From contig CM065399.1 of NCBI GenBank assembly GCA_033060915.1, positions 11,731,501 to 11,795,500 on the forward strand: DNA of 64,000 nt, written 5' to 3'. The notes under the pieces were generated by a model that did not search any database, was not told where the DNA came from, and was given only the letters and a program-made list of their open reading frames with translations. The stretch is from Euryodendron excelsum. Taxonomy: Eukaryota > Streptophyta > Magnoliopsida > Ericales > Pentaphylacaceae. The position numbers and the translations under genes are program-made. This document shows, piece after piece, positions 1-11,455 of the stretch. How positions within the stretch are numbered: position 1 is the stretch's first letter; the number at the start of each line of letters is the position of its first letter.

Positions 1-1764
1 AGGAAAGGTTTGAGTTTAAGAAAGGTTTGAAAACTTAGATTTGGAAAGTTAAGATTTAGAAAGGGATAGAGTTAGGAAAGAGTTGAATTAGGAAAGATGT
101 GAAAGTTGAGTTTTAAAATTTAGGAAAGATTTTTATGTTCAAGTTTTGGAAACTTAAGATTTAGGAAAGTAGAGGATTAGGAAGTATTGGAACTAGGAAA
201 GGTTTGGATTAGGAAGGGATTGGATTTTGTTTCTAAAAGGGAAAGTTTGATTTTCTTTTTCAAAAACGGAGGATTGGATCTAGTTTCCTAAACGGGAAGA
301 TTGGATTTGGGCAAGGATTTAGAAAGGGAGGTTTTGGAAACCCTAAATTTGGAAAACTATAGTTTTGACGTGGAAAATAGGTTTTGGAAATGTGTATAGT
401 TTGGATGTAGAAAACAAGAGGTTTTGGAAACCTAGGTTTGGGGCAAAGTTTGAAAACCATATTTTTGGAAGGGAAATTAGGGTTTCCTAATTGTGGGTTC
501 TAGGGCTTGACTTGGCCTCTAAGGAAAGAGATTTTTGAAAAGTGTGTTTTTTGAAACGAAGATTTTTAGAAGGGAATCCTAGAGAGGAGTTTTTTGGAAA
601 GTGAATTTGAAGATAGAGTTTTTGGAAAGAGAGTTCAAAGAGAATGAGTTTTTGAATAGATTTTTGAAGAGAGTTTTTCTAGGAAAGAGACCTAGGGAAC
701 GTTTTTGGAAAGTGGACTTTGAGAAGAGGATTTTGGAAAGGAGTTGAAAAAGGGAGTTTTGAAAAATGGATTTCTGGAGGGAGTTTTTGAAAACAACTTT
801 GGAAAGGAAAGTTTTAGGAAAGTTTGTTGAAAAAGACATTTTTAGGAAGGGATTTTTGAAAATAGAATTTTTTGGAAAGTGTAAAAAATGTCTCACTTTT
901 CTAAAGCGATTCTAACCACAAAAAGTTTAGAACCACTTTAAGAAAGTGGTTTTGAAAACAATAAGATTTGAAATATGGACCATAAAAGCCACTTTTAATG
1001 TAACACTTTCCTAAAGTAACCCTAGCCATGGAAAGGTTAGAATCACCCTAGAATTGTGATTTTGAAAACAAGTTTTTGAAAAGGAGATTTTGATGCAATT
1101 TTGAAAACAAGTTTGAAAACGATTTTGAAAACAACGTTGAAAACAATTTTTGGAAGATGCAAGATCATGATATGCACAATGCAAATTTAGAGTCATGAAC
1201 ATACAAGGTTAAGGCTTCACCACATAATTAAGGGGGCCGAACCCACGTGGTCTCTGGTTAGACTAGAAGAAAGCCCCCGACACGGTGACTCTACAATAGT
1301 CTAATCCTACACATGGACCGGGAGTCTCCTTGTTTCAAGCATGCAAAGAAAGGGGGGGAAAAATGGGGGATTAAAATAGAGAAATCCCAAGTGGGTTAGG
1401 AGAGAAAAGAGAGAGGGGGAAGTACGAAAATTTAAATGGAGAGCCTACCTTGTATCTTGTTTATTTTGCGCACCTTGCTTTATTCGGTCTTCGCCTTAAT
1501 CTTCGTTTTCAATCTTCAAGAGCCACCTTCAATCTTCAAACTTCATATTGCAACTCTTCAAGTCTTCGAAGGAGGGTTGAAGGTTAGTGTATGAGTGTAT
1601 GGGGGTGTGTATGAGTGTATAGGAGGCTAGGGTTTAGTGTATGGTGGCTAAGGTTTGGAAAACCTAGGGAAACTAGGGTTTAGGAGGTGCTCGAGCTCTG
1701 TATATCAAAATATAGGATTTTTAGATTGAGTTTACAGACCCTCTTCGCGCTGGAAGAGGCTTTG

Positions 1765-1886
1765 TATTTATAGAGGTTGGACAAACCTAGCGCCTGTTGC
1801 AGTGGCGCCAAGCCAAACTTTACACTAGTGCCACTAGGAGTGGCGCCAGACCAATTTTTGGCTTGGCGCCACTACTAGTGGCCCCA
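1765..1886 (-). promoter_or_regulatory. LTR promoter: TATA box and upstream palindromes
   Basis: On the minus strand TATAAATA lies at 1772-1765. Upstream of it (higher coordinates) are short inverted repeats built from TGGCGCCACT and its complement. The clearest copy is 1864-1886, with 11-bp arms around one base and one mismatch; a second, more mutated copy lies at about 1827-1848. The same arrangement recurs in five other LTRs of the window, which supports a functional U3 promoter module. Transcription would start about 30 bases beyond the TATA box; that is inferred. Confidence 0.7.
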
Positions 1887-2576
1887 GCCATTTAGGAAAT
1901 ATTTAAGGTCGGCAAGCAACGTATCTTTAACTAGATTTGGGCACCTGTACTAATAACTACCATGCAATCTTTAGCCTGGCTTTACTAGGAGTGACTACGG
2001 AAAGTCCAGGGAGGATTTTGGAAGACTGAGGATGACCCGGAAGGTAGGAAAAGAGCAGGAACACTTAGAATAGTGTCCCAGAGCTATTTAACTTGAAAAT
2101 GGAGGACAAGACGTGTCGGAAGGGTTGACCGGGCCGTTAAGGGCAAAATGGTCAATCGGGTCGAGAAGCTGCCGGAACAGACTCGGACTGTCCCAGAAGA
2201 AGACTTAAAATTTGAAAACATTATTTAGAATGTTTCCAAAGGTTGCCAGTTTGATTACCAGAGCCAGTGTGGTCGGAAAAGGTGACCGGCCCACCTGGGG
2301 CAAAACAGTCATTTTGTACCGGGTTTACCGGAACTGACTCGAAATGATCCGGAAAGATAAGGAAATGTTGAGAATACTAAAAGGAGCAATCTCAGAGGAT
2401 TACCGGTTTGATACCCAAAGCCGGTATGGTCGAAAAAGGAGACCGGCCCACCAGGGGCAAAATGATCATTTTCTACCGGGTTTACCGGAACTGACTCGAA
2501 ATGATCCGAAAAGATAGAGTGAGGTTGAGAATACTATAAGAAGCATTCTCGGGAAGTTACTAAAGGGGCCCTGATT

Positions 2577-2945
2577 GGAACTGTCTCGAGGAATAAACTA
2601 TCTCGAGAGAGGGATTGGAAAGGGGACTTACCGTCTTTGAAAAGACGTGCCTGAATTGGAACCGTCTCTAGGAATAAACTGTCTCGAGAGAGGGATTGGA
2701 AAGGGGACTTACCGTCTTCGAAAAGATGTGCCTGAATTGGAACCGTCTCGAGGAATAAACTGTCTCGAGAGAGGGATTGAAAAAGGGACTTACCGTCTCT
2801 GAAAAGACGTGTTTGATTTGGAACCGTCTCGAGGAATAAACTGTCGAGAGAGAGGGATTGGAAAGGGGACTTACTATCTTCGAAAAGACGCGCCTGATTT
2901 GAAACCATCTTGAGGAATAAACTGTCTCGAGAGAGGGATTGGAGT
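2577..2945 (-). repeat. 81-bp tandem repeat in LTR U3, about 4.5 copies
   Basis: The block 'gaaccgtctcgaggaataaa' recurs at 2577, 2658, 2739, 2820 and 2901 (last copy partial), an exact 81-bp period. Because 81 is a multiple of three, the minus strand stays open for 124 codons (2534-2908) as a 27-residue repeat with the core 'SLFLETVP'. I read this as a U3 subrepeat array, not a gene. No start context, domain or counterpart ORF exists in the sister LTRs. Confidence 0.9.
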
Positions 2946-3142
2946 TAGAATTGGAAAGAACAATGCCCCTAAGGGCATTTTGGTCATTTTGCCTCTATTT
3001 GGGCCTGGTGGGGCCTCGAAGCGATGAACAGACGGGATTTGGACTTAAAAAATCGGTTTCGATTGGAATACGCCCACAATGACTTGAAAACAAGTCTGGA
3101 CAAAGTGTAGACTGCCGAGCGGTCAAAAATGCGGTGCTTACA

Positions 3143-3179
3143 TGTGTATTCCTCGAGTGCGAAAAATCTAGGCACGACA
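3143..3179 (+). mobile_element. 37-bp LTR end remnant, opposite orientation
   Basis: These 37 bases match the extreme U5 end of the plus-oriented solo LTR at 41363-41399, ending GGCACGACA versus GGCGCGACA. They sit between the U3 end of the minus LTR (3142) and minus-strand gag (3180 on). The simplest reading is that a plus-oriented LTR landed in gag and was then interrupted 37 bp from its end by the minus LTR. The other part would lie left of the window. A deletion joining two LTRs is an alternative. Confidence 0.75.
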
Positions 3180-4189
3180 CATGGTTGCAATTTTTCTTCC
3201 ATGTACTCAGCTTCTTGTATCACATGGTCAGCCTCCTTGGTAGATTCATCCATGGGCCCATCTTTGGGGTCTTGCACTTTATTGGGGTTGTACCAAGATA
3301 AGGCGTAACGATGCTCCTGCTCCTCCCAGTCCATCTTAACTTCATCCTTGTAATATACCTCTTGGCATATGGCGGTCAAAATCCTGTTGTCATTGTACTT
3401 TGTAATGACGTTGATAATGTGGTCTAGTAGAGGGTTTATAGTGACATTTGGAGCAAGAGGAGGATTCACCAATTGTAAGTCAATGGTCTTATTATTTTTC
3501 AAGTCTTAAATCTTGTGTTTGAGGGTCAAATAGTGTTCGGTGTCATGTCCTTGGCCGCCTGAATGATATTCACAGCTTGTTGTCGAGTCGAAGTAATGTG
3601 ACAAAGGATCGGGCTGAGACTGAAAGGGTATAGGTTTTAAGTATCCTGCCGCTAAAAGACCATAATAGGTCGTGGTTTGTGTGCAGGCAAGCTTAGTAAA
3701 TGTTCATTTTTTCCCACTTGCTCGCCTAGGTTTGGGAGGTGTCTTAGATGTTTTTGGAGGCTGGGGATCAAGTTTTGGTGTAAGGACAATTGGGTCGATG
3801 GCTTAGGAGTCAAAGAGGTTTTGGGTTTTGCGTTTCAAAGTACGGCAACTTTCGATGTCATGGCCAAGTGGATTGGAATGGTAGTCATATGATAGGTTAT
3901 ATGATTCGAGGGTTCAGTTGAAGACCAGCTTGAGAGGTAGAGGTATCGGAATGAGGTAGTTGCCATGGCGAAGCTATTGGTAGGTAATCGTTAGGGAGTG
4001 AACTTGGTCTTTTCTCTTAATCCTTTTTTGCTCCTCATGGGTTTGGACTTGAGCGGACTTTGCTTGTTCATGGGTTGCTATTCTAGTATGGGATCGGAAT
4101 GAAGAGAGCATTGCTTCCATTTTACTCATCTTATTTCCAAGTCCTCTTACTTCCTCTAGTATCTGAGTTAGTGCACTGAATGGTTCCAA
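3180..4189 (-). pseudogene. gag: gag remnant of Tat element X
   Basis: The minus-strand reading shows the C-terminal half of a Tat/Ogre gag (capsid and nucleic-acid-binding polyprotein). Two zinc-knuckle-like segments are visible. The downstream one (about 3574-3512) reads CEYHSGGQGHDTEHY, where the last metal-binding Cys of the CX2HX5HX4C pattern is Tyr. An upstream segment (about 3895-3820) reads YHSNPLGHDIESC. Both are followed by the 'LKHKIQDL'-like stretch typical of this lineage. After the knuckle comes an acidic linker (VNPPLAPNVTINPLLDH) shared with gag of element W. The capsid core between the N-terminal coil (ORF 4189-3974) and the knuckles is missing, and several stops interrupt the frame. 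It is cut at 3180 by LTR sequence. Confidence 0.8.
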
Positions 4190-5701
4190 GGGTGTCTTCG
4201 AGTATGGACTTTAGCTTTTGATCTGTAATAATGGGGGAAGTGAAGAAAGACATAAAAAAAATAAAAATAAAAATAAAAAGAAAAAGGTTAGTGCCTTGTT
4301 TTGACATTTTTTATGCAATACATACTTGAAGGATGTCCCTACTTGAGAGAGAGACTAAACATAATGGCTTTGGCTCACTTTTTGGGCACAGGGGTTTTGT
4401 CCCTGTATGCAGATACCTTACCGTTTGGGTAGGAACATTCATTCATTCATTGAATCATACATGAAAGGTAAAGAAGTATATTGAACTTTGGGGTTTGGAA
4501 TTGAAATACATTTTAATAGGGGGAAAGGGAATAATTTCCTCAGGACTTTCACCTATCTACTTTTACATTTGAGATCTTAAACTACCCTTGAGTCTTCGGA
4601 TTTGCCTTCTTTGAGTTGAATGTTGAGGAGGTCGTTGAGAGACCTTGTTTGATTACCCCTTATCTTTTTGGCAACCCTATCTCTGTGAGCATAGAGGGAT
4701 TGGGGCCTCTCTTATGGAATGACTTGAAATGCACGCTATGAGCCCTTAGGGTTACATGGAAACCCTTAGGATTTTGGTAGGTTTAATGAAAGGGAGAATG
4801 AACTTAGTGTCACTCTCTTTAGGTTGATCATATGCATGAAAATATAATGACTGGAGTTACTTTGGAACTCTTGTCTTGACATGAAATATTGAATGCATAA
4901 ATATGGATACATAGAGTAGAGAGAGAGAGAATGCATTTGTAAAGTAAACATGGATGCATAAGCAGTTAGATAGGCATTATAATAACAAGCATACAAGCAT
5001 TATAACAATAGGAATAGACAAGTTTGAAGAAAAATAAAGTAGTCGCCCTTTCCTCCATGGTTTGGAAATTGATGTGCATGTCTTAAATCCGTTAGAGATT
5101 CGGCTATGCATGGTGTCTACATGAGCATGAGATTGAGCATTTACTAATGCTTCTTAAGCAGGCTCGATTTTCAAATCTTCAAACCTAGACCCACTCCCCG
5201 AGGTGATGCCATTATCAGTTGGTTATTCGAGTGGTGAAGAAACTGACACAACATCTTGCCCACAACCAATATACAGTTCCCCCTTCTAACTAGAAGGGAC
5301 GTACTCAGATAAGAATGCAAGTATGCAAATGTTTGTGCACATGCAGTGTGTATGTGAAATTTTAAAAAGTGGAGGAAAGGGACCAACAACTCCCATCCAT
5401 CTTGTCCATTCCATACATTCATGACATACATGGCAGTTACTATAACATGAAACAAAATGTGAACAAAAGTCCACCTACAAAAACAAATATGCAAAAGTCA
5501 GTACTTTGCATGAAAAACTTAATACAAGATTAAATAATTGAATGTAATTGAATGCAAGCAATGACATATTTTTGAAAACAACTTGGAAACACTTGATTTT
5601 GATAGTTTTTTTTTTAAGTACATAGAATTGGACAAATTAATCAAAGACTTCAAATGGGTGAGAGTGAATAGACATGACATTGGCCTAACCCTCTAAGCGT
5701 C
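4190..5701 (-). mobile_element. 5' leader of element X
   Basis: Untranslated region between the primer-binding site of X and its gag. It aligns by eye with the leaders of Y (12550-14035), Z (23880-25300) and W (45831-46828). Shared blocks include 'ttttatgcaat', 'gtagtcgccctttcct' near 5039, and 'acatacatggcagtta' near 5425. An A-rich (AAAAAT)n stretch lies at about 4253-4285. I see no coding sequence; the short ORFs here are incidental. Confidence 0.75.
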
Positions 5702-5719
5702 CCTAGTGGGGTTGCCAAT
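5702..5719 (-). other. Primer-binding site of element X
   Basis: It directly abuts the LTR end. On the minus strand it reads TTGGCAACCCCACTAGGGA, a mutated form of the TGGCGACTCCACTGGGGA seen in Z and W relatives. That sequence resembles the PBS reported for the Tat/Ogre lineage (tRNA-Arg). The tRNA assignment is from family knowledge; the position is seen. Confidence 0.65.
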
Positions 5720-8700
5720 TGTCGCGCCTCAATTTTTTGCACTCGAGGAAAATACACGTAAGTGGAAAAAACATGGTACTCTCTCATTAGAGCTCATCCT
5801 TCTAGAAGGACGAGTGCAACTAAGTTTGAATTGAAAATTAATTTTGAATAAAGGCTTTTGAAAAAATTTTGGAGTCGCCACCTAATTTGATTAAGGTGAG
5901 TTAGGACACCTAAAACTAAGCACAATCCGAAGATTGCACTTAGAGTTTTTTAAAAAGATTTTGAAAACTTCCTCAAGAAATGGTTTTTAAGAAAACAGGT
6001 TATTTGGCAACCTTTGGAAAGTTTTAAACCCAATTTTAAAAATAACTCCATTTGGTGTTTGAAAACAGTGATCTAGGTTCGGAGGTTGATTTCGTGTAGG
6101 GAAGACTCACTAAGCCATCACCCTACCCCGCCCTTGCGGTACCTACATGTCTATTCATCCTAGGTTCACTCATTCAGAATCTTTGATTAATAAATGTCCA
6201 AAACTATCCACTTTAGAAAAAAAAAAATTTTAGAGAGAAGCTTGACATGATGCATACCATGAAAGTGTAAGAATTTGATTTGAATTTGAAAGTAGATTTG
6301 AAAAGAACTTGATCTGAATTTGGAAATAGATTTGAAAAGACTTTATTTGAATTGAAATTGTAAAGAAGGTTTTAGAAATTAGAATTAAAGATTTGAAAAT
6401 AGATTTTAAAATTAGAAACTTGAAATATATCATGGAATTAAAAGTTTGAAAAAGGTTGTGAAATTAAAGGTTTGAAAAAGGTTATGGAAATAGAAACTTG
6501 AAAAATGCTATGACCGCACCCATGAAGGTTGTCTACGTATCCCTTTTTGGGAATCAGGTCAGTCGTAGTTCGGACAAGAGTCCGATTGAAAATTAACACT
6601 TTGAAGTTTTGAAAAGATTTGATTCGAAAAAAGTTTTATATGAAAAGACTTTGATTTGAACTTAAAATAGAAGATTTAAAAATTGAATTTTGATTTGAAA
6701 TTGAACTTGAGGATTTTGAAATTGATTTTGATTTGAAAAAATTAAACTTTAAAGAAGGCTTCAACTTGATTTGGAAAAGATGAAGTACAGTTTTGAAAAC
6801 ATTTTGGACTTTGAAGTTGGAAAACCTTCTTGGTTTAGAAAGGAATTTTAGAAAAGGATTGAAGCTTCCTAACTTTAGGGTTAGGGTTGAACTAAGGTTT
6901 AGGCCTCCTAGGGTTTAGGTCACCTAAGATTGGAACATGTAGTTGAATTGGAAATGATTTGATTTAGACTAAAAAAGTTCAATTTTAGAAATTTTAATTT
7001 AGAAAAGGTTCAAATTTGGAAAGGTTTGAATTAGGAAATATTTGAAAAAAGATTTAATTTGATTTGAAAACACTTGGCTTGGAATGATTTGGAAAGTTTA
7101 GGTTTAAGAAAGATTGGATTCTGAAATCTTCGAATTAGGAAGGTTTTGAAATAGGAAAGTTCCACTTTAGGAAAGTGCCAAATTAGGAAAGTTTTGATTT
7201 TAGGAAAGTTTCATTTTAGAAAACCTTTGAATTTAGAAAGCTTCATTTTAGGAAAGTTTTAAATTTGGAAAGATTTCAACTTTGAAAAGATGTGGAATTT
7301 GAAAAGTTTGATCGTAGAAAAGTTTTGAAATTAGAAAGTTTTAGAATTTAGAAAGATTGGAATTAGAAAATGTTTGATTTTAAGAAAGATTTGATTTCTA
7401 TTTCCTGAGTTGAAGATTAGATTTTATTTCCAAAAAGAGATAATTTCATATGGTTTCCCAAAATTGGAGGATTTAATCTAGCTTCTTAAATTGGAAAATT
7501 GGATTTGACATAAAATTGGAAATGTTGAATTTTGAAAATCTAGGATTTGGAAACTTATGATTTTATGTGAAAAAAGAAAGTTTTGGAAACCTATAATTTT
7601 GATATAGAAAATAGTTTTGGAAACCTAGGTCTGGATATAGAAAAAGGAAGTTGAAAACTAGGGTTTCCTAACAATGGGTTCTAGGGCTTGACTTGAACTT
7701 CAAGAATAAGAGAAGGAGAGTTTTTAGGAAAGACATTTTTGGAAAGATATTTTTAGAAAGAGTTTTTATGAAAGAAATTTTTAGAAAAAGTTTTTAGGAA
7801 AGTAAGTTTGAAAAGAGATTTTAGAAAGTAAATTTGAATATGGACTCTTGCAAGTCTCTAAAAATGTCTCATTTTCCTAAAACGATTCTAACCATAAGAA
7901 GATTAGAACCATTCTAGGATTATGATTTTGAAAGCAAGAAAGATTTGAAAATATGGACCATATAGGTTACTTTAAATATAATACTTTTCTAAGGCAACCC
8001 TAACCACGAAATGGCTAGAATTACCTTAGGATTGTGATTTGGACAAAAACAATTTAGGGTTTACACCCAAAACTTATGCAACACTTTTCTAAAACAACCC
8101 TAACCATAAAGTGGTTAGAATCATCTTAAGATTGTGATTTTTGAAAACAAGTTTGAAAGAGAAGATTTTTAATGCAAGTTTTATAAATGATCTTGATGCA
8201 ACTTTTGAAAACAAGTTTAGAAAACGATTTTGAAGAGATGTATGAGTATAATATGCACAATGCAAGTACGGTCATGAACATACAAGGTTTAGACTTCACC
8301 ACATAATCAAGGGGGCCGAATCCACATGGTTTAAGGTTGAATTAGAAGAAAGCCCCCGACACAGTGACTTTCAGCCATTCTTCCTACACATGAATCAAGG
8401 ATTCCCTTGTTTCTAGCACGTAGGAGGGTGTGGTTACTGGGGGCACTTGGATGCCTAGAGGCAAAATGTTCATTTTGACCGAATGGTCTCGGAATTGGTT
8501 CGAAACTGACTGGAGGGCACTTAAACATGTCAGATCATCTTTAGGATAATCTTGGAAGGGTGGACTTATCACTCTGAGTACTTAGGTACTTTCTCAAGAA
8601 GCGTGCCAAAAAGGCCCAAGGGGTAGTTTGGTCATTTTTCACTGGAGTAGGCTAGCAGGCACTGGTGTTGACCTGGGTTTTGAATGTTTCCGCCACTGTG

Positions 8701-9433
8701 ACGATCTGTGACGAGTTAGTTTCCAAAGGTATCTCGTCCTTTGATAAACGTGTCACGGCCAAGAGGCGAGTTCAGTCCCGTGACATAGCGGGTTTGTTGG
8801 CAATTCTAATGTCGACCTGTTTACGAGTGTTTTCGCCGCTCTAAAGGTTACAATGTTTGCGAGTGTTTTTGCCACTCTAATGGTTCGCGTTCATTCTAGA
8901 GATTACCTGATCTCGGGAAGCTACTAGGTGGACTTATCGTTTAAAGAATTAACTTTCTCAAAAGACGTGCCAAATAATAGACATTCTTCATTGGCGAGCT
9001 AGCAGGCGCTAAAGGTGAACCATTCTACCATCTCGGGGACTTGGGTTCTGTCCTGGTCGATGGGTTTAAAGGGACTTACCGTTCTGAAGAGTTTCTCAAA
9101 AAACGTGCCGAATTAGATGGTCTTATCGCCTAAGGGATCAACTTTCTCCAAAGGCATGCTGGATTTGATTTGAATTAGACTTGAAATTGAATTTGAGATT
9201 GAAAAGGGAACTTACCATCTCTAGGAAGGCGTGCCAATTAAAATAGGACCGAGCAATGTCACAAGGGCATTTTGATTATTTTGCCTCTATTAGGCTTGAC
9301 AAGCTCGTGAAGTGCTTGATTGATTGAATTAACCTTGAAAAGTTGATTTGAACTTGAATATGTTTATGTCAATTTTGGATATGAGTTCGGGCAGACTGAA
9401 AATTGCTGAGTTGGTAAAAATGGAGTGCTTACA
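5720..9433 (-). mobile_element. 5' LTR of element X, promoter region deleted
   Basis: Runs from TGTCGCGCC (5720) to GTGCTTACA (9433), 3714 bp. It carries the conserved blocks 'gtcgccaccta' (5875), 'taccccgccc' (6124), the minus-strand pyrimidine-rich U5 (6600-7850) and the U3 end block near 9250. Compared with the 4.6-kb copies it lacks the segment with R, TATA box and palindromes; the join is near 8400-8430. This copy therefore has no recognisable promoter. It is inserted into the RT of element Y: position 9434 is the last base of a codon just after the catalytic box. Confidence 0.85.
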
Positions 9434-9800
9434 AATATCATCCACGAAGATTTCAACCTCCTTGTACATCATGTCATGGAAGAGGGTGACCATGGCCTTT
9501 TGATAGGTTGCCCTAGCATTCTTTAATCCAAAAGGCATTACCTAGTAGCAATATACTTCCCATGGAGTGATAAAGGCTATCTTTTTCCAATCCTATTTAG
9601 CTATCTTGATCTGGTTATATCCCGAGAACCCATCCATAAAGGACAACATCTAGTGGCATGCAGTGTTATCTACTAGGAAGTCTATATGTGGTAAGGGAAA
9701 GTCATCTTTCGGGCTTACCTTGTTGAGATCCCAGAAGTCTATGCACATTCAAACCTTTCCATTTTTCTTTGGGACTAGGACGATGTTAGCTAACTATTAG
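9434..9800 (-). pseudogene. pol: Reverse transcriptase fragment of element Y
   Basis: The minus-strand reading gives the first half of a Ty3/gypsy RT in order. 'IVLVPKKNGK' is near 9780. 'DFWDLNKVSPKDDFPLPH' is at about 9745-9690. 'MDGFSGYNQI', with a catalytic Asp, is near 9640-9610. 'MPFGLKNARATYQKAM' starts at 9538. The catalytic box FVDD is at 9448-9437. The reading ends at Ile 9434, where the LTR of X begins. Stop codons replace several conserved residues. Thumb, RNase H and integrase are absent here and would lie left of the window if X is a simple insertion. Lineage and orientation are clear; the copy is dead. Confidence 0.92.
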
Positions 9801-10749
9801 GGGTATTCAACTACTTATAGAAACCCGGCATGAAACTACTTAACCACTTCCGTTTTTACTTTTGAACTCCATTCAAGTTTAAGTCTTAAAAATTTCTACT
9901 TTATGGGCCTGATAAGTGGATCCAGCGGCAGTCGGTGACTCATCTAACCCTGGCATATCTTGGTAAAACCATGCGAATACATAAATATAGGAAGAAAATA
10001 ATTCCAACATTTCTCTGCATTACCAATGATCCAACCCTGTACCAATCTTGATTTCTTTGGGGGAATCTTTGCTTCCCAAATTGACTACCTCTGTTTCTTT
10101 AATATTAGGGGTTTTACAGTTATCATGCCTCTCTAATTGTTCTAAGATCTCCTCCGGGACTTCATCAGGGATGTTTACATCAAGTTTGATTCCTAAGAGC
10201 TGGCAGTTAAATTCAATTTTGAAGTTGCAATCAATCAAACTAGGCATTCTTTTGACTAATTGACCAAGACGTTAAATAAGCGGATTCCTAATCAAAGACA
10301 ACAAGGAGATTCATTCAAAACAAGGAAGCAACTCTTTCATATATAGGTATTTCTATTACAGCTCTTGATTGGAAATAAAAACAAAAATAAAGAGATAAAA
10401 AGATGACAAGTTTTAAAGAGTTAGAAGTTCATGAATGTCTTAGCAAGCCTATACCAAAACTTTTGAGCCCGAAGGAGGTCTTCACTATCCCAATTATTGA
10501 GATTCTCTCTAAGAAGGGCCGGTCTGATAGTGATACTTTCTTATGCTTCAGTGTTTGAGAGCAAAGGCACATCAATCATTAAGGTCTCTTCAAACAGATT
10601 GGTTTGGACTTCAGCCTGCACTTTTCCTTTCTCAAGTCTTTTGTTATCTCTGATCAAGTAAAGTGCCTTGAGTTGGTGTACCATTTCTTCCTCTTCTCCA
10701 TTTCCCTGAGTGGCCTTTTACCGCTTTATCTTGTTGGTCTGTTCTCTAA
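9801..10749 (-). pseudogene. pol: Element Y pol linker before RT
   Basis: Minus-strand ORF 10247-10020 contains 'ETEVVNLGSKDSPKEIKIGT', followed past a frame break by 'YIYVFAWFYQDMPGLDES' (about 9990-9940). These are the conserved segments that precede RT in Tat/Ogre polyproteins. The remainder is low-quality coding sequence with stops. No separate domain is recognised. Confidence 0.75.
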
Positions 10750-10870
10750 TTTCCTTCTTTGTTGGCTTGTATCCTAAGCCAAAAGTGTGCCTTTGAGATG
10801 GTATGTCTGGAATTTCAAGAAGCCCTTATAACCTCTTTCCTAATCCTTTCTCTAGCTGGTATCTGTTCTT
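10750..10870 (-). pseudogene. G-patch-like motif in element Y
   Basis: The minus strand reads 'YQLEKGLGKRL' (about 10865-10833) and then 'HTFGLGYKPTKKEI' (about 10795-10755). The glycine-rich GLGxxLxG pattern followed by FGLGY..T is characteristic of the segment between protease and RT in Tat/Ogre elements. One stop interrupts it. Function in the live family is presumed RNA binding; that is inference. Confidence 0.65.
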
Positions 10871-11099
10871 TTGAAAATATTGGGTGACCATTTGCGTGTT
10901 ATCTGAATACTTAGGCTCGAACATATCTCCTTCATGTATTATTGTGACATACTCTAGGGATTAGAAACATGACGGGGCAGCCAATTCAGTGTAGGGGACT
11001 GCGTCAATTTTGTAGATTGCAAATTCTTATTCAACATAGATGGAAATTAATCTGGCCTTGATAATGAATTTGGCCTTCTGATGAAGACTAGATGGTACT

Positions 11100-11455
11100 G
11101 CCCCTGCTGAATGAATCTAGGGCTGTCCAAGTAGTATATTGTAGGCCGAAGGTATTCACAAAACCTGGAATTTGATGGCGAAGTGACAGGCCCTATCTCG
11201 GTGAGTATTTCGATTTCCTTCATTGTCTCTCTTCTAGATTCGTCAAAAGCTCATATGATGATGCCACTGTGGTTTAAGTGGGATTGGTCCATCTCGAGCC
11301 TTTCCAGGGTTGAGTATGGGCAAACATTCAAAGCTTATCCATTGTTTACCAGTACCCTTAACATAATCATCCCTTTGGTATTGACCGTTATATGTAGGGC
11401 TTGAGTATGTCTAGTTCCATTTGTAGAGATTTGATCGTTAGTAAAAGTAATGACA
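11100..11455 (-). pseudogene. pro: Aspartic protease remnant of element Y
   Basis: The minus strand reads 'LHITVNTKGMIMLRVLVNNG', a stop, then 'ALNVCPYSTLERLEMD', and after another stop 'AFDESRRETMKEIEILTEIG'. This is the retroviral-type aspartic protease of Tat/Ogre elements, where the active-site block is normally VLxDNGSALN. Here the catalytic Asp is Asn (11341-11352 area) and the following Ser codon is a stop (11335-11337). The downstream structural block RAFDxSRRE is retained. The protein is inactive twice over. Confidence 0.85.

Larger units (their letters stand above)
1..3142 (-). mobile_element. Tat/Ogre-lineage LTR, cut by window edge
   Basis: The right end (GTGCTTACA on the plus strand) is the U3 start of a minus-strand LTR. 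The left, U5 end lies outside the window. The order of blocks matches the complete copies at 15766-20375 and 29127-33715. There is a purine-biased stretch of diverged 'ggaaagtttt' motifs (1-1160), then the block 'cttcaccacataat' near 1214. TATA and palindromes follow (1765-1886), then a U3 with tandem repeats (2577-2945) and the terminal block with 'cattttggtcattttgcctc' near 2973. No PPT follows position 3142. A 37-bp scrap of an oppositely oriented LTR follows instead, so this copy is either a solo LTR or the edge of an element inserted there. Family and orientation are well supported. Solo versus full element is undecided. Confidence 0.85.

Noticed and set aside
2534..2908. 124-codon minus-strand ORF with a 27-residue repeat
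   Set aside because: It is the by-product of an 81-bp tandem repeat in U3 (81 is a multiple of 3). Sister LTRs have no such frame.
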